A stretch of DNA of 64,000 nt, taken from Oceanobacillus luteolus (lineage in GTDB: Bacteria; Bacillota; Bacilli; Bacillales; Amphibacillaceae). Within the stretch, counting starts at the first letter, position 1. Every line of letters starts with the position of its first letter. The position numbers and the translations under genes are program-made. The notes beneath the pieces were generated by a model that was not told where the DNA came from, ran no database searches, and saw only the letters and a list, made by a program, of their open reading frames with translations. Below are positions 41,243-51,493 of the stretch, piece by piece. The stretch lies in the NCBI RefSeq assembly GCF_023715655.1, contig NZ_JAMBON010000003.1:1-64000 (forward strand), written 5' to 3'.

Positions 41243-43054
41243 CTACTCTGATACCCACCATAAATGTGGATCGTTATTAAAGCTGTATGGCATCGGATTG
41301 ACTCCGTTCAGACGTTCATTGAAGCCGTAAATTTTATTTTGTGCATAGAGAAGGACAGCAGGTAGATCCTCAGAGAAGAGGCCTTGCCACTCACTATATT
41401 TTTCCTCACGGTAACTTTGTTCGAATGCTTCTGGAGCCTTCATGGCATCAAGCATTAATTGATCAGAATCAGGATTGTTCCAGCGACCGAAGTTATAAGC
41501 AGCATCCGACTTCCATAATCCAGATGGATCTGGATCTCCACTACCTAAGCTCCAGCCAATTAGATAAAGATCCCAATCTGTGTTATCATTTGTCAACTCT
41601 TCCACATAAGCGGTCATTTCTTTTGGTTGTCTTAAATCAATTTTAATTCCAACTGCTTCTAAGAATTGAGCTAGAATCGGGGCAGAGGCTTCACGCAGTT
41701 TGTTGCCTGTAGGATAGTTCAAATTGACAATCCATTCTTCACCATCAGGCGTTTCCCTGAATCCATCATCATTTGTATCGACATAGCCTGCTTCATCAAG
41801 AAGGGCATTTGCCTTTTCTGGATCGTATTCATACGCGGTGGTGGCACTTTCATCATACGCCCAGAACTGTTGGGCAACTGGAGCGTTGATGACGGAACCA
41901 TGCCCGTACAATAGGTTATCTACGATCGCCTGCCGATCGATTGCATAGGCCATTGCCTGCCTGATGAGTTGGACACTCATATCTTCATTTGGAACCCAGT
42001 TGTCTGGATTGAGTGCACCACTCTCCACATCGGCATCTGTTCGATGGTTCATCTTAAAGCCCATTAGCTGATATCCGAAGTCGGTTTGTTCGATAATCTT
42101 AACATGGTCAAGTGCTTCTACTGTTTCAAAATCAGCTGCAGGAACACCGTTAGGATCTGCGATAAAGTCAATCTCCCCATTTTCTAAAAGCCCGAGCATG
42201 ACAGATTGATCGACAACCCGCCAAACAATCTGATCTAAATACGGTTCACCATTCCAGTAATCGGCATGCTTCGTTAAAACATATTGTTCACGTTCCAACA
42301 TTTCTGTGAATTGAAACGGTCCTGTACCGATGACTTCTCCTGCATTAAGAGTAGCTGGGTGTGAAGGAATTTCTGCTATAGGGACATCACCAAAAATATG
42401 TTCCGGTATGATTGAGAATGACACATCCTTTAAAATAGTCACGTTTGGCTCGGCAAATTTAAAGGTAACTGTCAAATCATCTTCAGCAACTACACCTTCA
42501 AATTCATCTGTCTCTCCACTATTAAACGCTTCATAACCTAACAAGCGGACAGCGTAATCTGTACGGATCCCCCCGGCTTCTACATATCCTGGGGAAGAGA
42601 TTGCTTTATAGGTGAAGACTACATCCTCAGCGGTAAAAGGTTCCCCGTCATGCCAGGTGACTCCTTCTTCCAGTTTTAATGTAATTTCTGTCTGGTCCTC
42701 GTTTATCGTCCATTCTTTCGCCAGATTTGGTTCGAATCCAAGTTCTTCGTTCTGACTTACAAGTCCTTCGTGTGTGAAGTCTAAAATATTGGCTTCATAT
42801 GCTTCTTGATAGAAAATCGGGTTGAACACACCGGCCGGTGCTGTATCCATTGCTCCTGTTAGTGTTCCACCCATTTGCGGACCTTCGTCTGCAGGTTCTT
42901 CCTCGCTTTCATCCGTTTCAGCTGGTTCCTCGGTTTCCTCAGGCTCTTCCGGTTCAGGATCGGTTGTTTCACTATTGCACGCAGCCATTAGAATACCTAA
43001 TAAGAACAATAGGATTAAAAGTGTAATTCCTAATTTAACTCGTTTAAACAACAT
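41243..43054 (-). CDS. oppA: Peptide ABC transporter substrate-binding lipoprotein
   Basis: A 603-aa extracytoplasmic SBP_bac_5 protein. The lipobox is LMAAC with Cys26; a very acidic Glu-rich linker (about 30-58) follows, and the domain starts at MGGTLTGAMD. The family signatures WHDGEPFTAEDVVFTYKA and RQAMAYAIDRQAIVDNLL are present, plus an Asp-rich DTNDDGFRETPDG loop. The permeases and ATPases of the same system flank it. The peptide specificity is unknown. Confidence 0.92.
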   Translation of the reverse strand: MLFKRVKLGITLLILLFLLGILMAACNSETTDPEPEEPEETEEPAETDESEEEPADEGPQMGGTLTGAMDTAPAGVFNPIFYQEAYEANILDFTHEGLVSQNEELGFEPNLAKEWTINEDQTEITLKLEEGVTWHDGEPFTAEDVVFTYKAISSPGYVEAGGIRTDYAVRLLGYEAFNSGETDEFEGVVAEDDLTVTFKFAEPNVTILKDVSFSIIPEHIFGDVPIAEIPSHPATLNAGEVIGTGPFQFTEMLEREQYVLTKHADYWNGEPYLDQIVWRVVDQSVMLGLLENGEIDFIADPNGVPAADFETVEALDHVKIIEQTDFGYQLMGFKMNHRTDADVESGALNPDNWVPNEDMSVQLIRQAMAYAIDRQAIVDNLLYGHGSVINAPVAQQFWAYDESATTAYEYDPEKANALLDEAGYVDTNDDGFRETPDGEEWIVNLNYPTGNKLREASAPILAQFLEAVGIKIDLRQPKEMTAYVEELTNDNTDWDLYLIGWSLGSGDPDPSGLWKSDAAYNFGRWNNPDSDQLMLDAMKAPEAFEQSYREEKYSEWQGLFSEDLPAVLLYAQNKIYGFNERLNGVNPMPYSFNNDPHLWWVSE

Positions 43055-43139
43055 AATTCCCCCTTGTATTTCCTTATTGACGATCGAATTATTGCTTAAT
43101 ATATTTCTGTCAGTGTATCACCTCCTATAAATCTTAGAT

Positions 43140-44144
43140 TTACTTGTCATATAAATGACAGGCAACGAAATGACCTTTTTCTTTCTCGATTAATTCTGGT
43201 CGTTCCACTTTACAGCGTTCATGAGCGAAAGGACATCTTGTGCGAAAAGAACATCCGGATGGAGGATTTGCAGGACTTGGTATATCACCAGTCAAGGTGA
43301 TTTTTTCTTTCTTTGCTTTTGTAGCCTCACCTGTATCGATAATCGGTATCGATGCAAGTAATGCTTGACTATATGGATGAAGTGGCTCTTCGTACAAATC
43401 TTTTTTATTGGTTATCTCAACGATACGACCTAAGTACATCACCGCGATGCGGTCACTGATATGCTTTACGACACTTAAATCATGGGCGATGAATAAGTAA
43501 GTGAGATTAAATTCTTCCTGTAAATCTTTCATTAAATTCAATACTTGTGCTTGAATCGAAACATCCAGCGCGGAGACGGGTTCATCACAAATGACGAATT
43601 TTGGCCTTGTAATGAGAGCCCTTGCTATACTGATTCGTTGTCTTTGTCCTCCTGAGAATTCATGTGGGTATTTTAATCGGTCCTTTGCTCGTAATCCGAC
43701 TTGTTCAATCATTTCGATTGCCTTTGCTCTTCTTTCCGATTTCGTTAGTTTTGTTTGTACAAGTAGTGGTTCTTCCACTAACTCTGCTACACTCATTTTC
43801 GAATTAAGCGAGGCAAACGGGTCTTGGAAGACAATTTGCATATCTCGGCGATGTGGACGTATTTCTCTTCTTTTTAGATGGGATATATCTATACCATTAA
43901 AATGGATGCTTCCTTCTGTCGGATCAAGGAGTCGCAGCATCACCCTGCCTAACGTTGATTTACCAGATCCGGATTCCCCGACTATACCAAGTGTTTCCCC
44001 TTTATTTATGGAGAAGGAGACATCATCCACCGCTTTTACATGACCGATGGTTCGCTTCAAGACACCTCCCTTGATTGGAAAGTATTTTTTTACGTTTTTT
44101 ACATGTATAAGTGCGTCGTTTTTTGTATTCTGTTCTGTATTCAT
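43140..44144 (-). CDS. oppF: Oligopeptide ABC transporter ATP-binding protein OppF
   Basis: A 334-aa ATPase with Walker A GESGSGKST, signature FSGGQRQRI and Walker B KFVICDEPVSALD. The C-terminal oligopeptide-transporter domain ends with the cysteine cluster CSFRTRCPFAHERC, a probable iron-sulfur site in this family. It overlaps oppD by four bases and pairs with it as the ATPase heterodimer. Confidence 0.93.
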   Translation of the reverse strand: MNTEQNTKNDALIHVKNVKKYFPIKGGVLKRTIGHVKAVDDVSFSINKGETLGIVGESGSGKSTLGRVMLRLLDPTEGSIHFNGIDISHLKRREIRPHRRDMQIVFQDPFASLNSKMSVAELVEEPLLVQTKLTKSERRAKAIEMIEQVGLRAKDRLKYPHEFSGGQRQRISIARALITRPKFVICDEPVSALDVSIQAQVLNLMKDLQEEFNLTYLFIAHDLSVVKHISDRIAVMYLGRIVEITNKKDLYEEPLHPYSQALLASIPIIDTGEATKAKKEKITLTGDIPSPANPPSGCSFRTRCPFAHERCKVERPELIEKEKGHFVACHLYDK

Positions 44145-45130
44145 GATTCATCACCTGCATTTTCATATAAATGACAACGAACAAAATGATCGGTGTCTAT
44201 TTCGGTTAATTCCGGGTTGCTTACCTTGCATTTATCCATGACAAAAGGACAACGGGATGAAAAACGACAGCCGGCTGGAAAGTTATATGCTGGCGGGACC
44301 ATTCCTTTAATCGTTCCTAAGCGATCCACATCCTCATCCAATTTCGGTAAACTTTGCATTAATCCTTGGGTATAAGGATGTTTGGTATGTCGTAATAGTT
44401 CTTTCGTTTTTGCTTGCTCTACAATTTGTCCTCCGTACATGACAAGCACACGGTCTGCATACTCCGACACGACACCCAAATCATGGGTGATTAACAGTAA
44501 TGCCATATGGAACTTCTCTTTCATTTCCAGCATAAGGTCTAGGATTTGTGCTTGGATTGTTACATCCAATGCAGTAGTAGGCTCGTCTGCAATTAGTAAT
44601 TTAGGGTCACAGGAAATGGCCATTGCAATCATCACACGTTGTCGCATACCACCAGATAATTGATGAGGATATTCATGGATGATTTCTTCTGCTCGAGGAA
44701 TTCCAACCGTTTTTAGTAAATGGATTGCTTTAGCTTGTGCATCTTTTTTGTTCATTTTTTTATGCTTCCTAAGGATTTCAGTAATCTGATTTCCGATGGT
44801 GAAGACTGGATTCAATGCAGTCATCGGTTCTTGGAATATCATTGCGATGTCATTTCCTCGAATTCCTGTCATCTGTTTTTCTGATAAGGCTTGCATTTCT
44901 TTTCCGTTGAGAGCTATTTCCCCATTTACTATCCGACCGGGTTTATTAATCAGTTTCATAATGGAGAGAGCTGTAATACTCTTTCCGCTACCAGATTCTC
45001 CCACGATCGCTACCGTTTCTCCTGGTGATATGGATAATGAAACACCGTCAACTGCCTTTGCAACTTGACCATTGTTTAAATAAAAATATGTCTTCAGCTG
45101 AGCTACATCCAATACAGCATGTTTCTTCAT
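44141..45130 (-). CDS. oppD: Oligopeptide ABC transporter ATP-binding protein OppD
   Basis: A 329-aa ATPase and the first gene of the operon. Walker A is GESGSGKSI, signature LSGGMRQRV, Walker B LLIADEPTTALD, and the C-terminal cysteines CRFSSRCPFVMDKC are present. The start is placed at the ATG at 45130 (MKKHAVLDV), which has GGAGTG close upstream; the longer frame to 45154 is unlikely. It overlaps oppF by four bases. Confidence 0.92.
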   Translation of the reverse strand: MKKHAVLDVAQLKTYFYLNNGQVAKAVDGVSLSISPGETVAIVGESGSGKSITALSIMKLINKPGRIVNGEIALNGKEMQALSEKQMTGIRGNDIAMIFQEPMTALNPVFTIGNQITEILRKHKKMNKKDAQAKAIHLLKTVGIPRAEEIIHEYPHQLSGGMRQRVMIAMAISCDPKLLIADEPTTALDVTIQAQILDLMLEMKEKFHMALLLITHDLGVVSEYADRVLVMYGGQIVEQAKTKELLRHTKHPYTQGLMQSLPKLDEDVDRLGTIKGMVPPAYNFPAGCRFSSRCPFVMDKCKVSNPELTEIDTDHFVRCHLYENAGDES

Positions 45131-45377
45131 ATGAACACTCCATTCAAGGTTCATTTGTTAAGTGAAAATTGTATTAGGTATTCGTCCATATATGCTTATG
45201 AAATGAATTTGTAATGTATTCGTAAAATTGTACGTGCCGATAGAAAATAAGTTTGAGTAGAGTCGGTTCATGCTTGCTCTTTGTATGATTAAACGCTTAA
45301 GTACGCTGTATAGAAGTGCGATAGTTTAGAGAGTTGATAGTTAACTGCTATAAAATGCTTTGTTGAAGAGTATTTTT
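45131..45377. other. Divergent intergenic region between opp and ars operons
   Basis: This AT-rich stretch must hold the oppD promoter on the minus strand. I see no clear sigma-A pair for it, no gene and no terminator here. Confidence 0.5.
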
Positions 45378-45406
45378 TTGTTGAGTATATAAGCAAATAG
45401 TTATAT
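45378..45406 (+). promoter_or_regulatory. ars promoter with overlapping ArsR-type dyad
   Basis: TTGTTG (45378-45383) and TTATAT (45401-45406) are 17 bases apart. The dyad ATATAA-N8-TTATAT (45387-45406) covers the spacer and -10, a typical place for an ArsR/SmtB repressor site. Confidence 0.65.
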
Positions 45407-45439
45407 GATTATCTAGTCACTCTATAAGGGGGAATCGAG

Positions 45440-45784
45440 ATGTTGGAACGTGTAATAGAAGTGGATAAAGCAGCGCATATTTTAAAATTGCTTGGTGACC
45501 AGAAACGTTTGACGATGTTGAAATTAATGGATAATCATGCTTGTTGTGTATGTGACTTTGTGAAGATTTTTCAAATTAGCCAGCCAGCGGTGAGCCAACA
45601 CTTACGGAAATTGAAAGATCTCGGTCTTGTTTATGAAGAGCGACGAGGTCAGTGGATCTTTTATTCGATAGATAAGGAGCATGAATATTATTCATTTGTT
45701 CACTTGGTTTTGGAACAGTTACCGAGTCAAGATGATAAATTTAAGAAATTGGAAGAAGAAGGTATACGAACTTCTTGTTGTTAA
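45440..45784 (+). CDS. arsR: ArsR-family arsenic/metalloid-responsive repressor
   Basis: A 114-aa winged-helix repressor. The metal-sensing CCVCD motif sits in the alpha-3/alpha-4 region, followed by the recognition helix ISQPAVSQHLRKLKDLG and the beta-wing YEERRGQWIFYSI; a second Cys pair ends the protein (TSCC). It heads an arsRBC operon. Arsenite binding to the cysteines would release it from the dyad at 45387-45406. Confidence 0.92.
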   Translation: MLERVIEVDKAAHILKLLGDQKRLTMLKLMDNHACCVCDFVKIFQISQPAVSQHLRKLKDLGLVYEERRGQWIFYSIDKEHEYYSFVHLVLEQLPSQDDKFKKLEEEGIRTSCC

Positions 45785-45799
45785 ATTGGAGGAATTATT

Positions 45800-47098
45800 T
45801 TGCAGGCAACACTTATACTCGCAATATTAATATTTATAGCAACTCTAGTATTTGTCATATGGCAGCCAAAAGGGTTAAATATTGGTTGGTCGGCAATAGG
45901 CGGGGCAGTCGTTGCCTTATTAACGGGAGTTGTAGGATTTAGTGACGTCATTGAAGTGACGGAAATTGTATGGAACGCAACGCTTGCTTTTGTCGCTATC
46001 ATACTTATCTCATTAATTTTAGATGAAGTAGGATTGTTTGAATGGGCTGCTTTACATATGGCTCGATTTGCAAAGGGCAACGGAATCAAAATGTTTGTCT
46101 ATATTAGTATATTAGGTGCCATTGTTGCTGCCTTATTCGCCAACGACGGTGCTGCATTAATTCTTACGCCAATCGTACTGGCGATGGTACGGAATTTAAA
46201 CTTTAAAGATCAAATGATATTTCCATTTGTCATGGCGAGTGGATTTATTGCTGATACAACTTCATTACCATTTATCGTTAGTAACTTAGTAAATATCGTG
46301 TCTGCAGACTTCTTTGGAATTGGATTTGCAGAGTATGCTTCACGGATGGTGATACCGAATCTATTTTCACTCATTGCAACCATTTCAGTGCTACTAATTT
46401 ATTTTAGAAAAACTATTCCAAGCTCCTATGATGTTACAAAACTGGACGAACCAAAGAAAGCGATTAAGGATCAAAAAATGTTTCGCTTATCATGGTATGC
46501 CCTAGGTCTATTAGTGATTGGTTACTTTACTAGTGAATTGATTAATATCCCGGTTTCAATCATTGCAGGAACTATCGCTATCTTCTTTATCTTGATAGGT
46601 AGACAGAGTTCTGTAGTGGATACGAAAAAAGCGATAAAAGGTGCACCGTGGGATATTGTATTCTTTTCCATCGGAATGTATGTCGTCGTATATGGACTTG
46701 GAAATGCAGGTCTTACATCTGCACTCGCAAGTGTCATTCAAACTATTGCTGTGGAAGGCTTATTCTTTGCTACAATTGGTATGGGATTCATTGCTGCATT
46801 TCTATCATCAATTATGAATAATATGCCGACTGTGATGATTGATGCCTTGGCAATTGCGGAAACAAACACTTCAGGTGTGTTAAGGGAGGCACTTGTTTAT
46901 GCTAACGTTGTAGGATCTGATCTGGGTCCTAAAATTACACCTATAGGTTCACTGGCAACATTAGTTTGGCTGCATGTGTTATCGAGGAAAGGGATCAAGA
47001 TTTCTTGGGGTACCTATTTCAAAACAGGAATAATACTAACAATACCAATTCTCTTTATTACATTGTTTGGTTTATATTTAACATTAATTATTCTATAA
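45800..47098 (+). CDS. arsB: Arsenite efflux membrane protein ArsB
   Basis: A 432-aa ion-transporter superfamily protein with about 11-12 membrane segments, the expected size of the ArsB arsenite pump. The blocks [17 protein letters not shown] and [16 protein letters not shown] are characteristic. The start is TTG with GGAGG eight bases upstream and follows arsR by 15 bases. No arsA ATPase is present, so efflux would be driven by membrane potential. Confidence 0.93.
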   Translation: MQATLILAILIFIATLVFVIWQPKGLNIGWSAIGGAVVALLTGVVGFSDVIEVTEIVWNATLAFVAIILISLILDEVGLFEWAALHMARFAKGNGIKMFVYISILGAIVAALFANDGAALILTPIVLAMVRNLNFKDQMIFPFVMASGFIADTTSLPFIVSNLVNIVSADFFGIGFAEYASRMVIPNLFSLIATISVLLIYFRKTIPSSYDVTKLDEPKKAIKDQKMFRLSWYALGLLVIGYFTSELINIPVSIIAGTIAIFFILIGRQSSVVDTKKAIKGAPWDIVFFSIGMYVVVYGLGNAGLTSALASVIQTIAVEGLFFATIGMGFIAAFLSSIMNNMPTVMIDALAIAETNTSGVLREALVYANVVGSDLGPKITPIGSLATLVWLHVLSRKGIKISWGTYFKTGIILTIPILFITLFGLYLTLIIL

Positions 47099-47111
47099 GA
47101 GGTGATTCGAT

Positions 47112-47531
47112 ATGGGTAAAAAGACAATTTATTTTTTATGCACTGGTAACTCTTGCAGAAGTCAGATGGCAGAAGGATGGGCGAAAAAACTTCTTGGAGG
47201 AGACTGGGAAGTCAGAAGTGCTGGAATTGAGGCACATGGTTTGAATCCAAAAGCTGTCAAAGCAATGAATGAGGTGGGAATAGATATTTCTCAGCAACAC
47301 TCTGAAACGATTGATATAGATTTTCTGAACAAAGCAACACTTGCCGTAACACTATGTGGTGATGCAGCTGATCGTTGTCCTGTAACGCCACCACATGTGA
47401 AACGAGAACATTGGGGATTTGATGATCCGGCAAAAGCAGAAGGTACAGAAGAAGAGATTTGGGCAGTGTTTCAACGTGTTCGTGATGAAATTGGTGAACG
47501 TATCAGCCAATTTGCTGAAACAGGAGAATAA
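47112..47531 (+). CDS. arsC: Thioredoxin-coupled arsenate reductase ArsC
   Basis: ArsC reduces arsenate to arsenite for export by ArsB. It belongs to the low-molecular-weight phosphatase-like type of Staphylococcus pI258. The anion loop is CTGNSCRS (Cys10, Cys15), and the redox pair is Cys82 and Cys89 (LCGDAADRC), at the same numbers as pI258 ArsC. Length 139 aa is normal. It closes the arsRBC operon. Confidence 0.95.
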   Translation: MGKKTIYFLCTGNSCRSQMAEGWAKKLLGGDWEVRSAGIEAHGLNPKAVKAMNEVGIDISQQHSETIDIDFLNKATLAVTLCGDAADRCPVTPPHVKREHWGFDDPAKAEGTEEEIWAVFQRVRDEIGERISQFAETGE

Positions 47532-47565
47532 CAAATAAATTTACTTATTATATTTGATATAAATT

Positions 47566-47604
47566 AACGCATGGAATCAAGTTAGGAGATTCCATGCGTT
47601 TTCT
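47566..47604. terminator. Terminator between arsC and convergent dehydrogenase gene
   Basis: AACGCATGGAATC pairs with GATTCCATGCGTT around AAGTTAGGA, followed by TTTC on the plus strand. Confidence 0.85.
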
Positions 47605-47608
47605 ATAA

Positions 47609-48385
47609 TTATTGAGCAGTATAACCGCCATCAATAACAATTGCTTGTCCGGTAACACTTCTAGCTTTATCACTCGCTAAGAATAATGCATAGTCTGCAA
47701 TTTCACTGACGTCTAATAGTTTCTTTTGTGGTACTTGAGAGAGAATTGCTTCATCAAGTGCTCGGTCTTCCGGAATATTACGTGTTTTCGCCAAGTCGGC
47801 AATTTGTCCACGTACAAGCGGGGTATCTACATATCCTGGAGCAAGAGCATTCACCGTGATACCATCTGAAGCACCTTCTAGAGCGGCAACTTTTGTTAGA
47901 CCAATTACACCATGTTTTGCACTATTGTAAGCAGCTTTACCAGCAAATCCAATTAATCCATTGATTGACGCAACGTTGATAATTCGGCCCCACCCCTGTT
48001 CTTTCATGATTGGGAATACGAGTTTTGTAAGAATGAACGGTGCCGTCAACATGATTTTCTGCATCATTTCAAATTTTTCTGTCGGGAAATCCTCAATTGG
48101 GGAGACATGCTGTAATCCTGCATTGTTAATAAGAATGTCTACAGTACCGTATGTTTCTTTTGTTATGTTCACCAGATTTTGCAGCTCTGTTTCACTTGTC
48201 ACGTCTGCTTTAACTCCAATTGATTCAAATCCACGTTTTTGCAGTTCTTCAGCAGAGGCCTTTACGCCTTCTTCATTTATATCGGAGAGAACAACCTTAG
48301 CTCCTGCTTGGGCAAAATGCTCGCCAATTTCGAATCCAATCCCACGTGCGGAACCTGTAATAATAACGACTTTATTTTTTACCAT
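47609..48385 (-). CDS. 3-hydroxybutyrate dehydrogenase (short-chain dehydrogenase)
   Basis: A 258-aa classical SDR: NAD-binding GSARGIG at the N-terminus, NNAG, the catalytic Ser (VASING) and YNSAKHG (Tyr-x3-Lys). The QHVSPIEDFPTEKF segment and the C-terminal VTGQAIVIDGGYTAQ are typical of D-beta-hydroxybutyrate dehydrogenases. AGGAGG precedes the ATG. The gene directly upstream is a GntP-family permease, as in other hydroxybutyrate loci, but here it is frameshifted. Confidence 0.88.
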   Translation of the reverse strand: MVKNKVVIITGSARGIGFEIGEHFAQAGAKVVLSDINEEGVKASAEELQKRGFESIGVKADVTSETELQNLVNITKETYGTVDILINNAGLQHVSPIEDFPTEKFEMMQKIMLTAPFILTKLVFPIMKEQGWGRIINVASINGLIGFAGKAAYNSAKHGVIGLTKVAALEGASDGITVNALAPGYVDTPLVRGQIADLAKTRNIPEDRALDEAILSQVPQKKLLDVSEIADYALFLASDKARSVTGQAIVIDGGYTAQ

Positions 48386-48420
48386 TTTATTCCTCCTCTT
48401 ATTCTATAAATTTATTTATC

Positions 48421-49723
48421 TTAAACCAGTCCGATCGCACCCATAATAACTCCTACAACTAATGCGATGGTTGGTATGACAAACGCAACGACGAATACAT
48501 CTTTATACGTGTCTCGAAGACTTACCCCAGTTACAGCAATAAGTGTTAACAAGGCTCCATTATTAGGGAATATCGATGCTCCGGATGCCACTGCGGCAAT
48601 ACGGTGGAACACATCTGGACTAATCCCTGTTGTTTGTGAGAGCTCTACAAATGTATCACCTAGCGTGCTCAAGGCAATCCCTAGTCCACCAGAAGCAGAA
48701 CCGGTAATGATTGCCATGACCTGAACGGCAAGACCTTCAGCGACTAATGGATTGTCGGAAATATTTAACAACCAAGAAGTAATGTCCTCAAAAGCTGGAA
48801 CAATGGCGATGACAGCCCCAAAACCTACGGCTGCACTTGTGTTGAGAATCGCCATTACACTTCCTTTTGAACCATCATTGATGGACGGTATGAATCTTTT
48901 ATAATCTTGCACATTCAGAATCATTATTGCGATAACCCCAATGAGAAGGGACCATAATGGTTCCAACTTTACGAGATTAAGCAATATGACGACAATCGCG
49001 AGCGGAATGAGGGAGATAATCCAGTTTGGATCCTTCTCTTCAACACCCTCATCCTCATCCGGTTTTTTTTGATCGTCGGGTTCCGTAAACACATCCCCTT
49101 TAGCAGCCATTTTCTTTCCTCGATATGCCAGCCAAAAATATCCACCAACTGCCATGATTAAAGTAGTAACAATACCGATGATGGGCCCTGCCATTGGTGT
49201 GGTGCCGAAATAATCCATCGGTATTAGGTTTTGAATTTGGGGTGTGCCTGGTGTGGAAGTCATGGTGAAAGTAAACGCCCCTAGAGCAAATGTCGGGACA
49301 AGCAATTTTCTAGAAATATTTGCTTCAACGAAATAATTCAAGTGCGATTGGATATAAGGCAAATACAACAACGAACAAGCTCACTCCACCATAAGTCAGT
49401 AACGCAGCAGCTATTAAAACGCCAAGAATGGCACGTTTTTCCCCGATTAATTGGGTCACTTTTTTAGCGACTGATCTAGCTGCACCCGTCTTTTCCATTA
49501 ATTTCCCAAATACAGCACCTAATAAGAAAATCGGAAACCAGCTCTTGACGAAATCGACCAAACCTTCCATATAAGGTCCTGTATATGTTTCATAAACATC
49601 TAAGCCGCTTAGTAAAGCAACGACCCCAGCCGCTAAAGGTGCCACCCAAATAATGGACCATCCCAGATAGGCTAAAGCCATCAACATTACTAAGCCAATC
49701 AGAATACTTAACACATGAGTCAA
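48421..49723 (-). pseudogene. GntP-family permease split by a +1 frameshift
   Basis: Two overlapping minus-strand frames encode one protein. The N-terminal part (49325-49723) ends at ...VVFALYPIALELFR and the C-terminal part resumes at EANISRKLLVPTFALGAFTF, with the expected TPGTPQIQNLIP block of GntP transporters. The frame breaks in TTTCGTTGAAGC (minus strand); dropping one T (plus-strand A at 49327-49328) restores LELFREANISRK. The joined product would be about 430 aa, full length for the family. Probable role: uptake of 3-hydroxybutyrate or a related organic acid for the neighbouring dehydrogenase. Either a true mutation or a sequencing error. Confidence 0.85.
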
Positions 49724-50137
49724 CCCTTTCTTAAGTTGTTAGTGAATAGCATTTGTAGAGGGTGTATTAAATTAACCTAATCACTTCCTTCACTCCTGCA
49801 TGAATGGATTAAATATTATTACTTCATTAATTTGATTCAGGTAATCCTTCAAATAAAGTTTATTTCTCAATTATTCAGTAGGACATTTTCCCTGTAATCT
49901 AGCTGTTAAACATGGGAGTGTACTGATTAGGGCCCTATCCAATGGCAATTAGAAGGAGGGAGGAGTGTAAAAGTCCTCAAGTGGCTTAGGTGATTTTTGT
50001 AGCTGTTGCGTTTTATTTTCATCAATTTATTGTTGAGAGGATCTCTTGGCATCTTGGATTTACAAAGATAGGCCCTCACCTATATCTTTATAACGAATAT
50101 CCTATTGATAAAGCCTTTTTAACAAGGAGGGAGTTTC
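49724..50137 (+). other. Intergenic region with an orphan Shine-Dalgarno and possible gene remnant
   Basis: AAGGAGGGAGGAG at about 49950-49965 is a strong ribosome-binding site with no intact gene behind it. Reading on gives KVLKWLR in one frame and then IFVAVAFYFHQFIVERI in the next from a GTG at 49990, resembling the start of a short membrane protein broken by a frameshift. Evidence is weak and I assign no function. The rest is unremarkable AT-rich sequence. Confidence 0.35.
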
Positions 50138-50917
50138 ATGGGGTATTTTGTAACTGTAGAATCGGATGTAGATTTATATGTGGAAGATTTAAACCCAAAA
50201 GGGAGTAAGACAATCGTATTTTTACATGGCTGGCCGCTGAGTCATGAACAATTTGAGTATCAGTTCAATGTCCTTCCTGCCATGGGATATCGTTGTATTG
50301 GCGTTGACTGGAGAGGGTTTGGAAAATCGGATAAACCATTTGAGGGATATACCTTTGACAGGCTTGCAGATGATATTCGAGTCTTAGTTGACGCACTTCA
50401 ATTAAACAATTTCACACTCCTTGGTCATTCTACTGGTGGTGCAATTGCTATTCGATACATGTCCCGTCACAGTGGATTTGGTGTTTCGAAGTTAGTTCTT
50501 GTAGATGCTGCTGCTCCAATAGGCTTCACAGCTGGAACTGCAGATGATTTTTTAAAAGAAGTGCTAAATGATCGTCCGAAAATGATGCAGACCGTTACAG
50601 ACGGTTTCTTCTTTCAATATATAACTAAACCATTTTCTGACTGGTTTATGCAAATGGGTTTTCGAGCGGCCAGTTGGTCGACTGCTGCGATAATTAATAC
50701 ATTAAGAGATGAGAAATTATACTCAGATCTTCCATTTATTCATGTGCCTACTCTTATCATTCATGGTATCCATGATAAGGTTATCCCTTTTGATCAGGCT
50801 CGGGAGCTCAACCAAAAAATAATGAGTTCACAACTAGTTCCTTTTCAATATAGTGGACATGGCGCTTTCTGGGAAGAACGAGATAAGTTTAATCAATTAC
50901 TTGCTCAATTTGTTTAG
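50138..50917 (+). CDS. Alpha/beta hydrolase (chloroperoxidase/perhydrolase-like)
   Basis: A 259-aa hydrolase-fold protein with the oxyanion block FLHGWPLS, the nucleophile elbow GHSTGG, the acid residue in HGIHDKVIPF and the histidine in YSGHGAFWEE. The set resembles non-heme chloroperoxidase-like esterases. AAGGAGGG stands just before the ATG. It has no operon partner. Substrate unknown. Confidence 0.88.
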   Translation: MGYFVTVESDVDLYVEDLNPKGSKTIVFLHGWPLSHEQFEYQFNVLPAMGYRCIGVDWRGFGKSDKPFEGYTFDRLADDIRVLVDALQLNNFTLLGHSTGGAIAIRYMSRHSGFGVSKLVLVDAAAPIGFTAGTADDFLKEVLNDRPKMMQTVTDGFFFQYITKPFSDWFMQMGFRAASWSTAAIINTLRDEKLYSDLPFIHVPTLIIHGIHDKVIPFDQARELNQKIMSSQLVPFQYSGHGAFWEERDKFNQLLAQFV

Positions 50918-50988
50918 TGAAGATGATTATTTTAAGAACAATGAAATTAATATAGGCTTTCTTCATACTATATTTTGGAGGTGTAAAT

Positions 50989-51429
50989 ATGGCGAGAGTT
51001 AAGTATCGAGATGCAGATGTCGATTTAATGGCAAGGATGATGCGGGCTGAGGCCGAGGGTGAAGGAAAACAAGGGATGTTATATGTTGGCAATGTAATAG
51101 TGAATCGTGCCGTGGCAGACTGTTTAGACTTTACTGATGTAAGGACTATTGAAGATGTCATTTTTCAGGTACAAGGAGGAAACTTTTCGTTTGAAGCGGT
51201 TCAAAAAGGAAATATGTTTTATCAACGAGCGAGAGACACGGAAAGAAGGTTAGCTAGACAAAATTTGGAATTTTGGAGAGATCATCCAGCATATTATGCT
51301 TTATGGTATTTTAATCCATATGCTCCATGTCCTCCGACTTGGTATGGTCAACCACATACTGGTCAATTTAAAAGCCATTGTTTTTATGAGCCACAACCGG
51401 GAACATGCGATAGTGTATACATGGGCTAG
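50989..51429 (+). CDS. cwlJ: Spore cortex-lytic cell wall hydrolase CwlJ-like
   Basis: A 146-aa Hydrolase_2 protein closely resembling B. subtilis CwlJ over its whole length: DVDLMARMMRAEAEGEGKQGM with the catalytic glutamate region, YQRARDTER, LWYFNPYAPCPPTWYGQP and KSHCFYEP. CwlJ acts on muramic-lactam-containing cortex during germination and needs GerQ, which is not adjacent here. No signal peptide is present, as expected for CwlJ. It shows that the organism forms spores. Confidence 0.9.
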   Translation: MARVKYRDADVDLMARMMRAEAEGEGKQGMLYVGNVIVNRAVADCLDFTDVRTIEDVIFQVQGGNFSFEAVQKGNMFYQRARDTERRLARQNLEFWRDHPAYYALWYFNPYAPCPPTWYGQPHTGQFKSHCFYEPQPGTCDSVYMG

Positions 51430-51493
51430 ATTGACGGATAAGTAGCGATTAAATAAATAATCTATATGTCATGAAAAGACAATTACCATATGG

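Noticed and set aside
43085-43139. Strong AGGAGGTGAT sequence between oppF and oppA on the minus strand
   Set aside because: Only a five-codon CTG-started frame follows; too little to call a leader peptide.
49990-50208. 72-codon GTG-started ORF before the hydrolase gene
   Set aside because: It overlaps the start of the hydrolase out of frame and its own start lies 25 bases from the orphan ribosome-binding site; recorded only as a possible remnant.
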